A stretch of DNA of 64,000 nt from Pseudoclavibacter caeni (GTDB lineage: Bacteria; Actinomycetota; Actinomycetes; Actinomycetales; Microbacteriaceae): NCBI RefSeq assembly GCF_008831125.1, contig NZ_WBKA01000005.1:89442-153441 (forward strand), read 5' to 3'. How positions within the stretch are numbered: position 1 is the first letter of the stretch; each line of letters opens with the position of its first letter. Below, piece by piece: positions 28,031 to 36,214 of this stretch. The notes under the pieces are model-generated. The model was not told where the DNA came from, ran no database searches, and was given only the letters and a program-made list of their open reading frames with translations. The position numbers and the translations under genes were made by a program.

Positions 28031-29241
28031 CGCCCGGCCTCCGCGGCCCGTCGCGCCTCGCGCCGCTGCCGGGCGATGATCTCGGGGCTGTCCTGGTAGG
28101 GCGAGCCGCCGGTGACGTTGTCGCCCCGGTTGGCGTTCGGGCGCGGCTGTCGGGGTGGCTCGTCGCCGTACCTCGCACGCACGAGGTCGGCGTGCGAGGG
28201 CGGGTCGCTGGGGACGCCGGCCGGCCGCATCGCCTCCATCTCGTGACGCAGCACCGGCACGACCTCGCCGCCGAGCAACTCGAGCTGGTCAAGCACCGTC
28301 GCGAGGGGCAGCCCGGCGTGGTCCATGAGGAACAGCTGTCGCTGGTAGTCGCCGAAGTCCTCGCGGAACTCGAGCGTGCGGTCGATGACCTGCTGGGGGC
28401 TGCCGACCGTCAGCGGGGTCTGGCTGGTGAAGTCCTCCAGGCTCGGCCCGTTGCCGTACACGGGCGCCTCGTCGAAGTAGGGGCGGAACTCGCGCACCGC
28501 GTCCTGCGACCGCCGGGCGATGTACGCCTGGCCACCGAGGCCGACGATCGCCTGGTCGGCCCGACCGTGGCCGTGGTGCTCGAAGCGGCGCCGGTACAGG
28601 CCGATCAGCCGCTTGAAGTGGTCACGGGGCCAGAAGATGTTGTTAGCGAAGAAGCCGTCGCCGTAGTACGCGGCCTGCTCGGCGATCTCCGGGGTTCGGA
28701 TCGATCCGTGCCAGACGAACGGGGGCACGTCGTCGAGCGGGCGGGGCGTGGCGGTGAACCCCTGCAGCGGGGTGCGGTATCGGCCGTGCCAGTCCACCAC
28801 GTCCTCACGCCACAGCCGGTGCAGCAGGTTGTAGTGCTCGAGCGCCATGGGCAGCGACTCGCGGATGTCGGCGCCGAACCATGGGTAGACCGGGCCGGTG
28901 TTGCCGCGGCCGAGCATGAGGTCCATGCGGCCCTCGGAGAGATGCTGCAGCATCGCGTACTCCTCGGCGATGCGCACCGGGTCGTTCGTGGTGATGAGCG
29001 TGGTCGAGGTGCTCACGATGATGCGTTTCGTCTGCGCGGCGATGTACGCCAGCAGCGTCGTCGGCGCCGACGAGAAGAACGGCGGGTTGTGGTGCTCGCC
29101 GATCGCGAAGACGTCGAGCCCGACCTCCTCCGCCTTGCGGGCGATCGTGACGGCCGCGCGGATGCGCTCCGCCTCGCTGGGCGTGCGGCCGCTGACGGGG
29201 TCGCGGGTGATGTCGCTGACCGAGAAGATGCCGAACTGCAT
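28027..29241 (-). CDS. Luciferase-like flavin monooxygenase, CE1758-like
   Basis: A 404-residue bacterial luciferase-fold enzyme expected to use FMNH2 from its partner reductase to oxygenate an organic substrate. The pattern is that of the CE1758 group: MQFGIFSVSDITRDPVSG at the start, then IGEHHNPPFFSSAPTTLLAY and RMDLMLGRGNTGPVYPWFG. The last 60 residues are a basic, disordered extension. The start codon was chosen for the match and for GGAGACGAC upstream; the frame stays open another 195 nt. First gene of the three-gene operon. The substrate cannot be told from sequence. Confidence 0.88.
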   Translation of the reverse strand: MQFGIFSVSDITRDPVSGRTPSEAERIRAAVTIARKAEEVGLDVFAIGEHHNPPFFSSAPTTLLAYIAAQTKRIIVSTSTTLITTNDPVRIAEEYAMLQHLSEGRMDLMLGRGNTGPVYPWFGADIRESLPMALEHYNLLHRLWREDVVDWHGRYRTPLQGFTATPRPLDDVPPFVWHGSIRTPEIAEQAAYYGDGFFANNIFWPRDHFKRLIGLYRRRFEHHGHGRADQAIVGLGGQAYIARRSQDAVREFRPYFDEAPVYGNGPSLEDFTSQTPLTVGSPQQVIDRTLEFREDFGDYQRQLFLMDHAGLPLATVLDQLELLGGEVVPVLRHEMEAMRPAGVPSDPPSHADLVRARYGDEPPRQPRPNANRGDNVTGGSPYQDSPEIIARQRREARRAAEAGR

Positions 29242-29328
29242 GTCGTCTCCGTTCTTGGTGGTGCGTCCGGTACGCCGTCCGGCCGCGGGATGCGATGCCG
29301 TACTCCCCTGCCGCGCCCGGCACGCCTC

Positions 29329-29357
29329 ACTATAGTTGCACCTGCAATATATGCGCA
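29329..29357 (-). promoter_or_regulatory. Promoter and MarR-type palindrome of the monooxygenase operon
   Basis: On the minus strand TATAGT (29334-29329) forms a good -10, with TTGCGC 18 nt upstream as a -35. TTGCA (29336-29340) and TGCAA (29343-29347) form an inverted repeat with a 2-nt centre inside the spacer, next to the -10, where a repressor would block polymerase. Confidence 0.6.
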
Positions 29358-29402
29358 AGCATTGGTATTCGCGGCGCGCGGAGGCGAGCGACGACGTGAG
29401 CA

Positions 29403-29476
29403 TGTCGCAGTCGGCGGGATCATCAGATGTGTCCATGGGTGCCCGCTTCCATCATCGGATGTGTCACTTTGCGACA
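29403..29476. promoter_or_regulatory. Tandem repeats flanked by an inverted repeat, upstream of the alcohol dehydrogenase
   Basis: ATCATCAGATGTGTC (29419-29433) is repeated as ATCATCGGATGTGTC (29451-29465), exactly 32 bp apart or about three helical turns. The pair is bracketed by TGTCGCA (29403-29409) and its complement TGCGACA (29470-29476). The arrangement looks like a cooperative multi-site operator. Confidence 0.6.
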
Positions 29477-29731
29477 GCGCCGCTCGCCCCTCGATCCCAG
29501 CTTCCGCACCGGCATGCCGATCCGCCCATTCCTGAGAACGGTTCGCAGCCCGGATCCCGGCTCCGACACCTCTCGGCATCGCCCGCGTGCGGCGCTACGC
29601 TCGCCAGTGATCAGGGGCTCCGGAGAGACCGGAGCCGACAGTGCGGTCCTCCGCGAGGCCTTCCGCCCTCGCACCTGTGTGTGCGAGACGAGGCGACCGG
29701 AGCACCACGACGACACACAGAGGAGTACGCC

Positions 29732-30784
29732 ATGAAGGCTGCTGTGCTGGAGGAGTTCACCAAGCCGCTCAACGTCACCGACGTCCCGGACCCGACGCTC
29801 ACCGACGACGGCGCGATCATCGAGGTCAAGGCCTGCGGCATCTGCCGCAGCGACTGGCACGGCTGGAAGGGAGAGTGGACCGGGTTCCTCGCCCCGCTGC
29901 CGATGATCGGCGGCCACGAGATGAGCGGCATCGTCAAGGAGGTCGGCAAGAACGTCAAGAAGGTCAAGGTCGGCGACCGCGTGATCGTCCCCTTCACCTG
30001 TGGCGACGGCACCTGCCAGGCCTGCCTCGAGGGTGACTCGAACGTCTGCGAGCATCAGACGATGCCCGGCTTCACGTACAACGGCGGATTCGCCGAGTAC
30101 GCGCACGTGCCCACCGCCGACTTCAACCTCATCCCGCTGCCCGACGAGGTCGATTTCTCGCAGGCGAGCGGCATGGGCTGCCGCTTCATGACCGCCTACC
30201 ACGGCGTGCTGAGCGTCGGCGACGTGCGCCCCGGTGACTGGGTGAGCGTCTACGGCGCGGGCGGCGTTGGTCTGTCGGCGATCCAGATCGCCACCGCGGC
30301 CGGCGCGAACGTCATCGCGGTCGACATCGCCCAGGACAAGCTCGACTTCGCCAAGAAGATGGGCGCCGTCCACACGGTCAACAGCATGGAGACCGACCCG
30401 GTCGAGGCGATCAAGGACTACACGCACGGCGGCGCCGACGTGTCGGTCGACGCGCTGGGCATCAACGCCACGCTGCTCGCCTCGCTCAACAGCACCAAGC
30501 GCAAGGGCCGCGCGGTGCAGATCGGCATGACCCCGATGGGCAAGGACGGCGACATCCCGATCGCGGTCAACGACATCATCGCCAACGAGGTCGCCTACCT
30601 CGGCTCGTTCGGCATGCCGCGCGCCGAGTTCCCGGCCCTGCTCAACCAGGTCGCCACCGGCAAGCTGCGCCCCGGCGATCTGGTGACCGCCGAGACGAAC
30701 CTCAGCGGCATCGTCGACGTGTACCACGACATGGACACGTTCAAGGTCAACGGCGTGACGGTCATCACCGACTTCACCAAGTGA
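29732..30784 (+). CDS. Zinc-dependent alcohol dehydrogenase
   Basis: A 350-residue medium-chain dehydrogenase oxidising alcohols (or reducing aldehydes) with NAD(P). Catalytic zinc ligands are C38 in KACGICRSD and H62-E63 in GGHEM; the structural zinc is held by C90, C95, C98 and C106. The nucleotide-binding motif GAGGVGLSAIQ is present. The pattern matches the zinc-dependent alcohol dehydrogenase subgroup common in actinomycetes. Codons and residues are richer in lysine than in the neighbours. AGGAG precedes the ATG; upstream in-frame sequence contains operator-like repeats rather than coding sequence. A strong terminator follows. Confidence 0.93.
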   Translation: MKAAVLEEFTKPLNVTDVPDPTLTDDGAIIEVKACGICRSDWHGWKGEWTGFLAPLPMIGGHEMSGIVKEVGKNVKKVKVGDRVIVPFTCGDGTCQACLEGDSNVCEHQTMPGFTYNGGFAEYAHVPTADFNLIPLPDEVDFSQASGMGCRFMTAYHGVLSVGDVRPGDWVSVYGAGGVGLSAIQIATAAGANVIAVDIAQDKLDFAKKMGAVHTVNSMETDPVEAIKDYTHGGADVSVDALGINATLLASLNSTKRKGRAVQIGMTPMGKDGDIPIAVNDIIANEVAYLGSFGMPRAEFPALLNQVATGKLRPGDLVTAETNLSGIVDVYHDMDTFKVNGVTVITDFTK

Positions 30785-30893
30785 TCCGGTCGTCCGGCAC
30801 GGCGCCCATCCGTCGCCGGACGTCGCGCGCCGGCCGGGCTGTCTCGGTCGGCGCGCATCCCTCGTCGACGCCGGGCTGACACGGCGTCGGCCT

Positions 30894-30930
30894 GAAGGAG
30901 CCCCGCGACTGCATGCCGCGGGGCTCCTTC
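30894..30930. terminator. Terminator of the alcohol dehydrogenase gene
   Basis: A perfect 14-bp stem (GAAGGAGCCCCGCG and CGCGGGGCTCCTTC) with a 9-nt loop, 110 bp after the stop codon. Confidence 0.75.
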
Positions 30931-30965
30931 GTGCCCCGGGCTTGAGCCGCCATCCCCGGGACACG

Positions 30966-31367
30966 TCACCCGGGACCGTCCGGGCACGTCCCCAGGCCCC
31001 GGGCCGTGATCACCGAGGCAGCACGGTGAGCCGGCTGGACGACTCCCCGTGGTCCACGCGCATGCGCAACGGCTCCAGTCGGCAGCGCCAGGCGCCCGGA
31101 GACGAACGCCGCGAGCTCGTCCCACGCGAGCAGGTGATGGTGGTCGTCGGAGATGTAGGCGATCTGCTGTTCGGAGTCGCCGATGTACAGGTAGTTGTCC
31201 CGCAGCCAGGTGGGCACGCCGTCAGGGTCGGCCGTGAACTGGTGATGCAGGAGGATCGGCACCTTGATGTCAGCCGCGCGCTGGGCCTCCGGCTCGGTCC
31301 AGACCCCGTGCAGCGTCCGCGCGCCGTCGGAGCAGTCGACGAGCGGGGCGCCGTGCCAGCGACACAC
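30966..31367 (-). CDS. Hypothetical protein
   Basis: A 133-residue frame whose composition is protein-like rather than that of a GC-rich shadow: it contains ILLHHQFTADPDG, WLRDNYLYIGDSEQQIAYIS and HHHLLAWDELAAFVSG, with aromatic and acidic residues in sensible spacing. I do not recognise the family. No signal peptide or membrane helix is visible. The start is uncertain; no good ribosome site precedes the ATG at 31367. The last 30 residues look unconserved. It may be a short protein or the end of a decayed longer one. Confidence 0.45.
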   Translation of the reverse strand: MCRWHGAPLVDCSDGARTLHGVWTEPEAQRAADIKVPILLHHQFTADPDGVPTWLRDNYLYIGDSEQQIAYISDDHHHLLAWDELAAFVSGRLALPTGAVAHARGPRGVVQPAHRAASVITARGLGTCPDGPG

Positions 31368-31624
31368 CCGCGTGCGGCCCCGGGGATGCCGCAGCGGCAG
31401 TCCCGTCCGGGTCGGCGCGTTCGCCCCCCGATTCCACCGCAGTCCGCCCGCGCGGCCGGCGGTGACGCCGCGTCCCCTGCCCCCCCTCCTCCGGCCAACG
31501 ACATGGCGGGCCTGCGCTCCACCATGCCTCGTAGCCCGGCGCCGCGCTCCGGCACCGGGCAGGCCGCCCGGCGAGCGACGCGGACACGATCCGCCGATCG
31601 CTCGCTATCTGCGAACACCCTTGT

Positions 31625-31630
31625 TACTCT
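31625..31630 (+). promoter_or_regulatory. -10 hexamer of leaderless hxlR-type gene
   Basis: TACTCT lies 6 nt before the GTG start; there is no Shine-Dalgarno sequence. Confidence 0.5.
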
Positions 31631-31636
31631 CATTCT

Positions 31637-32143
31637 GTGAGCACGATTCGATCCCTTCCCGCCGACCACCCGGCGCGCGCCGCGGCGACCCCGCCACGCA
31701 CCGTCATCGACACCACCTCCAGCACGGCAGCCCGCACCGCGACAGCCCCAGCGCCCAGCCGCGGAGAGGCCGACGTCGACCAGATGCTGTGCCCGGCCCT
31801 CCTGGCCGCGATGGCCCTGCTCGGCAAACGCTGGAACGGCCTGGTCATCCAGGCGCTCGGCACGGGCCCGCAGCGGTTCGTCGACATCCGGCGCGGCATC
31901 CCGGGCATCAGTGACGCCGTGCTCGCCCGCCGTCTCGGCGAGCTGCAGCACTGCGAGCTGATCGAGCGAGTCGACGGCGCCACCCGCGCCCCGTACCGGC
32001 TCACGGCCAAGGGCCGCGACCTGCTGCCGGTGCTCGATGCACTCACCGCCTGGGCCGAGCGCTGGAGCGTCGCCGAGCATCTCGCCGCCGCCTGCGTCAA
32101 GGACATCGCCGGCGACCCCGTCCTGCAGGGGGCCAGGCGATGA
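31637..32143 (+). CDS. HxlR family transcriptional regulator
   Basis: A 168-residue winged-helix regulator of the HxlR family, with an N-terminal low-complexity stretch of about 45 residues before the domain (CPALLAAMALLGKRWNGLVI, then FVDIRRGIPGISDAVLARRL). Members often respond to reactive aldehydes or quinones through a cysteine in the position corresponding to the one in DQMLCP. It is the first gene of an operon with a luciferase-like monooxygenase and an FMN reductase and overlaps the monooxygenase by 4 bp, so it probably regulates that operon. GTG is supported by the TACTCT hexamer. Confidence 0.9.
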   Translation: MSTIRSLPADHPARAAATPPRTVIDTTSSTAARTATAPAPSRGEADVDQMLCPALLAAMALLGKRWNGLVIQALGTGPQRFVDIRRGIPGISDAVLARRLGELQHCELIERVDGATRAPYRLTAKGRDLLPVLDALTAWAERWSVAEHLAAACVKDIAGDPVLQGARR

Positions 32144-33228
32144 CCCGCCCGTTCGAGATCGGCGTCTATCACTTCGGCGAGCTCACCCCCGACCCCGAGA
32201 CCGGCCGGGTCGTGACTGCGCAGCGCCGCCTGCATGAGCTGATCGAGCAGGCCGAGGTCGCCGACCAGGCGGGGCTGTCGGTCTTCGGCGTCGGCGAGCA
32301 CCACCGCCGTGACTTCGCCGTCTCCTCCCCCGTCGTGCTGCTCGCGGCGATGGCCGCGCGCACGAGCCGCATCCACCTCACCCCGACGGTGAGCGTGCTG
32401 AGCTCCGACGACCCGGTGCGGGTCATGGAGCAGATCAACATGCTCGACGACCTCTCCGACGGACGTGCCGAGCTGATGGTCGGTCGCGGCTCGTACACCG
32501 AGTCGTTCCCGCTGTTCGGCTACGACCTGGCCGACTACGACGCGCTGTTCGAGGAGAAGCTCGACCTGCTCGACCACCTGCGCCGTGAGAACCCGATCAC
32601 CTGGCAGGGGACGCTGCGGCCCTCCCTGCACGACGCCGACATCACCCCGCGCCCGGTCGGCGACCGGCTCGTGCCCGTGTGGATCGCCGTCGGCGGCACC
32701 CCGGCCAGCGCCGTGCGCGCCGCCAGACACGGCCTGCCGATGGCGCTCGGCGTCCTCGGCGGCCGCCTCGACGGCTTCCGCCGGTTCGTCGACCTGTACC
32801 GTCGCACCTGGGCCGAGCTCGGCCGCCCGGCGGACGAGGCGCTCGTGAGCGTCAACGGCCCGGGCTTCGTCGCCCCGACGAGCCAGGCGGCGATCGACCT
32901 GTCGTACCCCGCCTTCGCCGAGGGGATGCAGCAGAACTTCCACCAGCGCGGCCGCGGCTGGCGCGTGCCCCGCGACCAGTACGAGGCGATGGCCTCGCCG
33001 GGGGGCGCCCTGTTCGTCGGCAGCCCCGCCCAGATCGTCGACAAGATCCTGCGCCAGCACGAGGTGTACGGGCACGTGCGCTACATCTGTCAGCTCGGCT
33101 TCGGCAACGTGCCCAAGCGGGACGCGCTGCGCGCGATCGAGCTGCTCGGCACCGAGGTGCTGCCCGCGGTGCGCCGGGCGCTCGGACAGACCGGGGATGC
33201 GGCGGCCGAGACGGAGGCCAGGGCATGA
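32140..33228 (+). CDS. Luciferase-like flavin-dependent oxidoreductase
   Basis: A 362-residue enzyme of the bacterial luciferase superfamily. Pattern: FEIGVYHFGELTPDPETG at the start, VFGVGEHHRRDFAVSSPVVL, and AELMVGRGSYTESFPLFGYD. It belongs to the group that includes Atu2307-like probable oxidoreductases and differs from the CE1758-like enzyme 3 kb away. It overlaps both hxlR (upstream) and the FMN reductase (downstream) by 4 bp, so the three are translationally coupled. FMNH2 use is family knowledge; the substrate is unknown. Confidence 0.9.
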   Translation: MTRPFEIGVYHFGELTPDPETGRVVTAQRRLHELIEQAEVADQAGLSVFGVGEHHRRDFAVSSPVVLLAAMAARTSRIHLTPTVSVLSSDDPVRVMEQINMLDDLSDGRAELMVGRGSYTESFPLFGYDLADYDALFEEKLDLLDHLRRENPITWQGTLRPSLHDADITPRPVGDRLVPVWIAVGGTPASAVRAARHGLPMALGVLGGRLDGFRRFVDLYRRTWAELGRPADEALVSVNGPGFVAPTSQAAIDLSYPAFAEGMQQNFHQRGRGWRVPRDQYEAMASPGGALFVGSPAQIVDKILRQHEVYGHVRYICQLGFGNVPKRDALRAIELLGTEVLPAVRRALGQTGDAAAETEARA

Positions 33229-33884
33229 GCGTGCGCGAGGAGATCGACCGGATCGACCGGCCGTTCCCGGGCCGTCCGGTGCGCGTCGTGGCCGTGAACG
33301 GCGCCTACTCGACCGGGGGACGCACCGACACGCTCGTGCGCGACATCCTGCAGGAGACCCGCCGGCAGCTCGCCGACGCCGGCCACGGCATGACGGCGAC
33401 CACCATCGACGTCGCCCGGCTGGGCCAGGGGTTCACCGGGGCGCTCGAGCCCGACGACCTCACCCCGGAGGTCGCCGCCGTGTTCGACCAGGTGGCCGGC
33501 GCCGATCTGCTCGTCGCCGCGTCCCCCGTGTTCCGCGGGTCGTACAGCGGGCTGTTCAAGCACTTCTTCGACCTGATCGACCAGTACGCGCTCGCCGACC
33601 GGCCGGTGCTGCTCGCGGCAACCGGTGGCAGCGATCGGCACACGCTCATGATCGACCACGAGCTGCGTCCGCTGTTCGCGTTCCTGCAGGCGCACGTGGC
33701 GCCCGTGTCGGTGTTCGCCAGCGCCGGGGACTTCGCCGGCGGCCTGCTGCTGAACCCGGACGTGCGCGCCCGGATCGAGCTGGCCGTGCGCGGCATCCTG
33801 CCGGTCGTGCTGCTCGACGTCACCCGGGAGGACCGCGCCGGGCGCCGGCAGGTCGTCGACGAGTCGCAGCTGCCGCCGCTCTGA
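33225..33884 (+). CDS. NAD(P)H-dependent FMN reductase
   Basis: A 219-residue flavodoxin-fold reductase, the flavin-reducing partner of the adjacent luciferase-like enzyme. FMN-binding segments are VVAVNGAYSTGGRTDTLV and ADLLVAASPVFRGSYSGLFK; HFFDLIDQYAL follows, as in CE1759-like proteins. It is related to the other FMN reductase in the window but is shorter at the N-terminus. ATG overlaps the monooxygenase stop as ATGA. It ends 106 bp from a convergent DNA glycosylase gene. Confidence 0.88.
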   Translation: MSVREEIDRIDRPFPGRPVRVVAVNGAYSTGGRTDTLVRDILQETRRQLADAGHGMTATTIDVARLGQGFTGALEPDDLTPEVAAVFDQVAGADLLVAASPVFRGSYSGLFKHFFDLIDQYALADRPVLLAATGGSDRHTLMIDHELRPLFAFLQAHVAPVSVFASAGDFAGGLLLNPDVRARIELAVRGILPVVLLDVTREDRAGRRQVVDESQLPPL

Positions 33885-33990
33885 TCCGCTCTGCCCCGCG
33901 CCGACGCGCTTGTCCGTCCGCCGCATCCCCACGTCATGCGGGCTGCTCGGCCGGACCGCGCTGTTCCGCGCTGCCCGGGCCCACCACCGG

Positions 33991-34806
33991 TCACCGCTGG
34001 CAGCGCGGGCACCAGTACACGTCGCGCAGCCGGGCGGGATCGGCACCGAGCCGGTCGAACGCGATCGGCGTGCCGCAGCGCCGGCAGGGCCGCCCCGCCC
34101 GGAAGCACACCCACAGCCGCTGGCCGCGCCGCCGGTCACCGGTGGTCGTCCGCTCCACGCGCAGCCGGTTCGCCCGGATCATCCGGGCCCCGAGGCGCAG
34201 GATCGCCGCCGCGTCCGTCTCCCGGGCCGGCCGGCGCGGGTCGACGCCGGCGAGGAAGCAGATCTCGTTGCCGTACTCGTTGCCGAACCCGGCCACGTTC
34301 CGCTGGTCGAGCAGGGCGACGTGCAGGGGGCGAGTGTCTGCGGCGAGCCGGCGGACGGCCTCGTCGCGGCCGCGCGACCCGGCCGGGTCGGCGTCCCATG
34401 CGGCGCCCAGCGGGTCGGGGCCGAGGTGATCGAGCAGCAGGTGCTCCTCGTCCCGCGGCACGAGCCGCACCTCGGCGACCTCGAACCCGACCGACTCGAC
34501 CGCGGGCCCGCCCGGGTGCGCGGCGACGGTGAGGACGACGCGGGCCTGGTGGCCGGGTGAGCACCAGCGCTCCCCGGGCCGGTGCCGCTCCCAGCGTCCC
34601 TCCATGCGCAGGTGGCTGTGCAGCGTCCAGTCGCCGATGTGGTGCAGCAGGTGCTTGCCGTATGACGTGACCTCGTCGACGACGAGCCCGGTGAGGTCGG
34701 CGGTCGCTTGCCGGGGCACGCGCAGCTCGAATCGGGTGATCCGCCCGCCGCGCAGGGCGCGGTCGAGCACCCGGGCGGTGCGGAACACGGTGTCTCCCTC
34801 GGGCAT
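33991..34806 (-). CDS. nei: Fpg/Nei family DNA glycosylase (endonuclease VIII-like)
   Basis: A 271-residue base-excision repair enzyme that removes oxidised bases and nicks the abasic site. The N-terminus MPEGDTVFRTA gives the catalytic P2 and E3 with the GDT of Nei2-type enzymes; the helix-two-turn-helix motif region has LLDQRNVAGFGNEYGNEICF. The C-terminal zinc finger is complete (CRRCGTP and CPRCQR). GAGAGGAG precedes the ATG. It is transcribed alone, convergent with the FMN reductase. Which oxidised bases it prefers is not decidable here. Confidence 0.93.
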   Translation of the reverse strand: MPEGDTVFRTARVLDRALRGGRITRFELRVPRQATADLTGLVVDEVTSYGKHLLHHIGDWTLHSHLRMEGRWERHRPGERWCSPGHQARVVLTVAAHPGGPAVESVGFEVAEVRLVPRDEEHLLLDHLGPDPLGAAWDADPAGSRGRDEAVRRLAADTRPLHVALLDQRNVAGFGNEYGNEICFLAGVDPRRPARETDAAAILRLGARMIRANRLRVERTTTGDRRRGQRLWVCFRAGRPCRRCGTPIAFDRLGADPARLRDVYWCPRCQR

Positions 34807-35071
34807 GCGCTCCTCTCGACGCGGCCATCGTAGTCAGCGCACGGAGTGCCGCTGTACCAGGAGATCATCGCACCGCGACGGCGTCGCGGAGCACCGACCG
34901 TGCAGCGGGTCCGTGTCCGTGCGCACGGTATCCCCGCCATCCCGCGGAATGTCCCTGCCGCCCGCCGTGTTCCATTACCTGGGTCTCGTGCGACCTCGAC
35001 GATGACGCCGACCTCCCCGCGGCCCGCGCGCCGCGACCCGCGTGCGCGCAGTGCATTCCGAAGGAGGAATC

Positions 35072-36073
35072 ATGTCTGAGCCCACTGAGCCTGCTGCGAC
35101 CACCGGATCCGCCGGGGGGCAGGCCCCTGCCGCATCCACCCCGACCGTCTCGCGGGCCGCTGTCGTCGGCGCCGGGCTGATCGGCCTGTCGTGGGCGTCG
35201 CTGTTCGCCGCTGAGGGGCTCACCGTGAAGGTGTGGGATCCCCGCCCCGATCTCGCCGAGGCGCTCGCGAAGACGGTGCCCCAGGCGGTCGCCGGGGTCC
35301 CGGGCTTCCCGGATGACCCGGACGCCGTCGCCGCCGCCGTCGCCCGCGTGATCCCGGTGACGACGATCGCCGACGCGGTCGCCGACGCCGAGCTCGTGCA
35401 GGAGGCCGGCCCGGAGCGGGCGAACATCAAGCAGGCGAACTGGAAGGAGGTCGAAGCGCACGCCCCGGCCGACGCGCTGCTGCTGTCGTCCAGCTCGGGC
35501 ATCGTGGCGAGCGTGCAGTCGGAGCTCATGGTCAACCCGCTGCGCCTGCTGATCGGGCACCCGTTCAATCCGCCGCACGTGCTGCCCCTGGTCGAGGTCT
35601 CGGCCGACGAGCAGACCGACCAGGCCCTCATCGACCGGGCGCTCGCGTTCTACCGGTCGATCGGCAAGCATCCGGTGCAGCTGCACAAAGAGGTGCCGGG
35701 CTTCGTCGCCAACCGCATCCAGGCGGCCGTGATCGTCGAGGCGATCCGGCTGGTCGACGCGGGCGTCGTCAACGCCCGGGAGCTCGACGACATCGTCACC
35801 AACTCGCTCGGCATCCGCTGGGCGAGCGTCGGCCCGTTGCTCGCCTTCCACCTGGGCGGCGGCGAGGGCGGCCTGAAGTACATCCTCGAGCACATCGGCA
35901 AGGGGCTCGCGGAGGACATCGGCCAGGGCGACGCGCTCACCGACGAGGTGATCGCGCACATCGGCGCCGACGCCGACCGGGAGTACCCGCACCGGGACTT
36001 CCCCGAGTACATCGCCCGCCGCGACCGCCTGCAGAAGGCGGTCATCGCCGAGCGGCAGGCCGAGCAGGCCTGA
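35072..36073 (+). CDS. 3-hydroxyacyl-CoA dehydrogenase-like NAD oxidoreductase
   Basis: A 333-residue dehydrogenase of the 3-hydroxyacyl-CoA dehydrogenase family, standing alone. The NAD-binding motif GAGLIGLSWASLFA lies near residue 33; the catalytic histidine is in LIGHPFNPPHVLPLVEV, and GKHPVQLHKEVPGFVANRIQ opens the C-terminal helical domain. The pattern HPFNPPH is close to L-carnitine dehydrogenase and 3-hydroxybutyryl-CoA dehydrogenase-like enzymes, so the substrate may not be a CoA ester. AAGGAGGAAT before the ATG is an unusually strong ribosome site. A clear terminator follows. Confidence 0.88.
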   Translation: MSEPTEPAATTGSAGGQAPAASTPTVSRAAVVGAGLIGLSWASLFAAEGLTVKVWDPRPDLAEALAKTVPQAVAGVPGFPDDPDAVAAAVARVIPVTTIADAVADAELVQEAGPERANIKQANWKEVEAHAPADALLLSSSSGIVASVQSELMVNPLRLLIGHPFNPPHVLPLVEVSADEQTDQALIDRALAFYRSIGKHPVQLHKEVPGFVANRIQAAVIVEAIRLVDAGVVNARELDDIVTNSLGIRWASVGPLLAFHLGGGEGGLKYILEHIGKGLAEDIGQGDALTDEVIAHIGADADREYPHRDFPEYIARRDRLQKAVIAERQAEQA

Positions 36074-36095
36074 CCCGCCGGCTCCGCGTGGGATG

Positions 36096-36134
36096 CGACG
36101 CGCCCGCTCCGAACGTCTCGGGGCGGGCGCGTCG
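36096..36134. terminator. Terminator hairpin
   Basis: A perfect 12-bp stem (CGACGCGCCCGC and GCGGGCGCGTCG) with a 15-nt loop, 22 bp after the dehydrogenase stop codon. Confidence 0.75.
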
Positions 36135-36214
36135 TCGTCTGGGTCATGGCTCGAGCCCCTCGAGGCGGCCGGACGAGTGAACGACCCCGCGCGAACGACT
36201 CTGCACGGGTCGGG

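Larger units (their letters stand above)
29242..29731. other. 490-bp divergent control region
   Basis: No gene is seen. It carries the leftward promoter and MarR-type palindrome of the monooxygenase operon and, nearer the alcohol dehydrogenase, a set of direct and inverted repeats that are listed separately. The remainder, about 29480-29720, has no recognised element. Confidence 0.5.

Noticed and set aside
29336..29731. N-terminal extension of the alcohol dehydrogenase (open frame continues upstream)
   Set aside because: This stretch contains operator-like repeats, and the conserved protein starts at MKAAVLEEF behind a good AGGAG.
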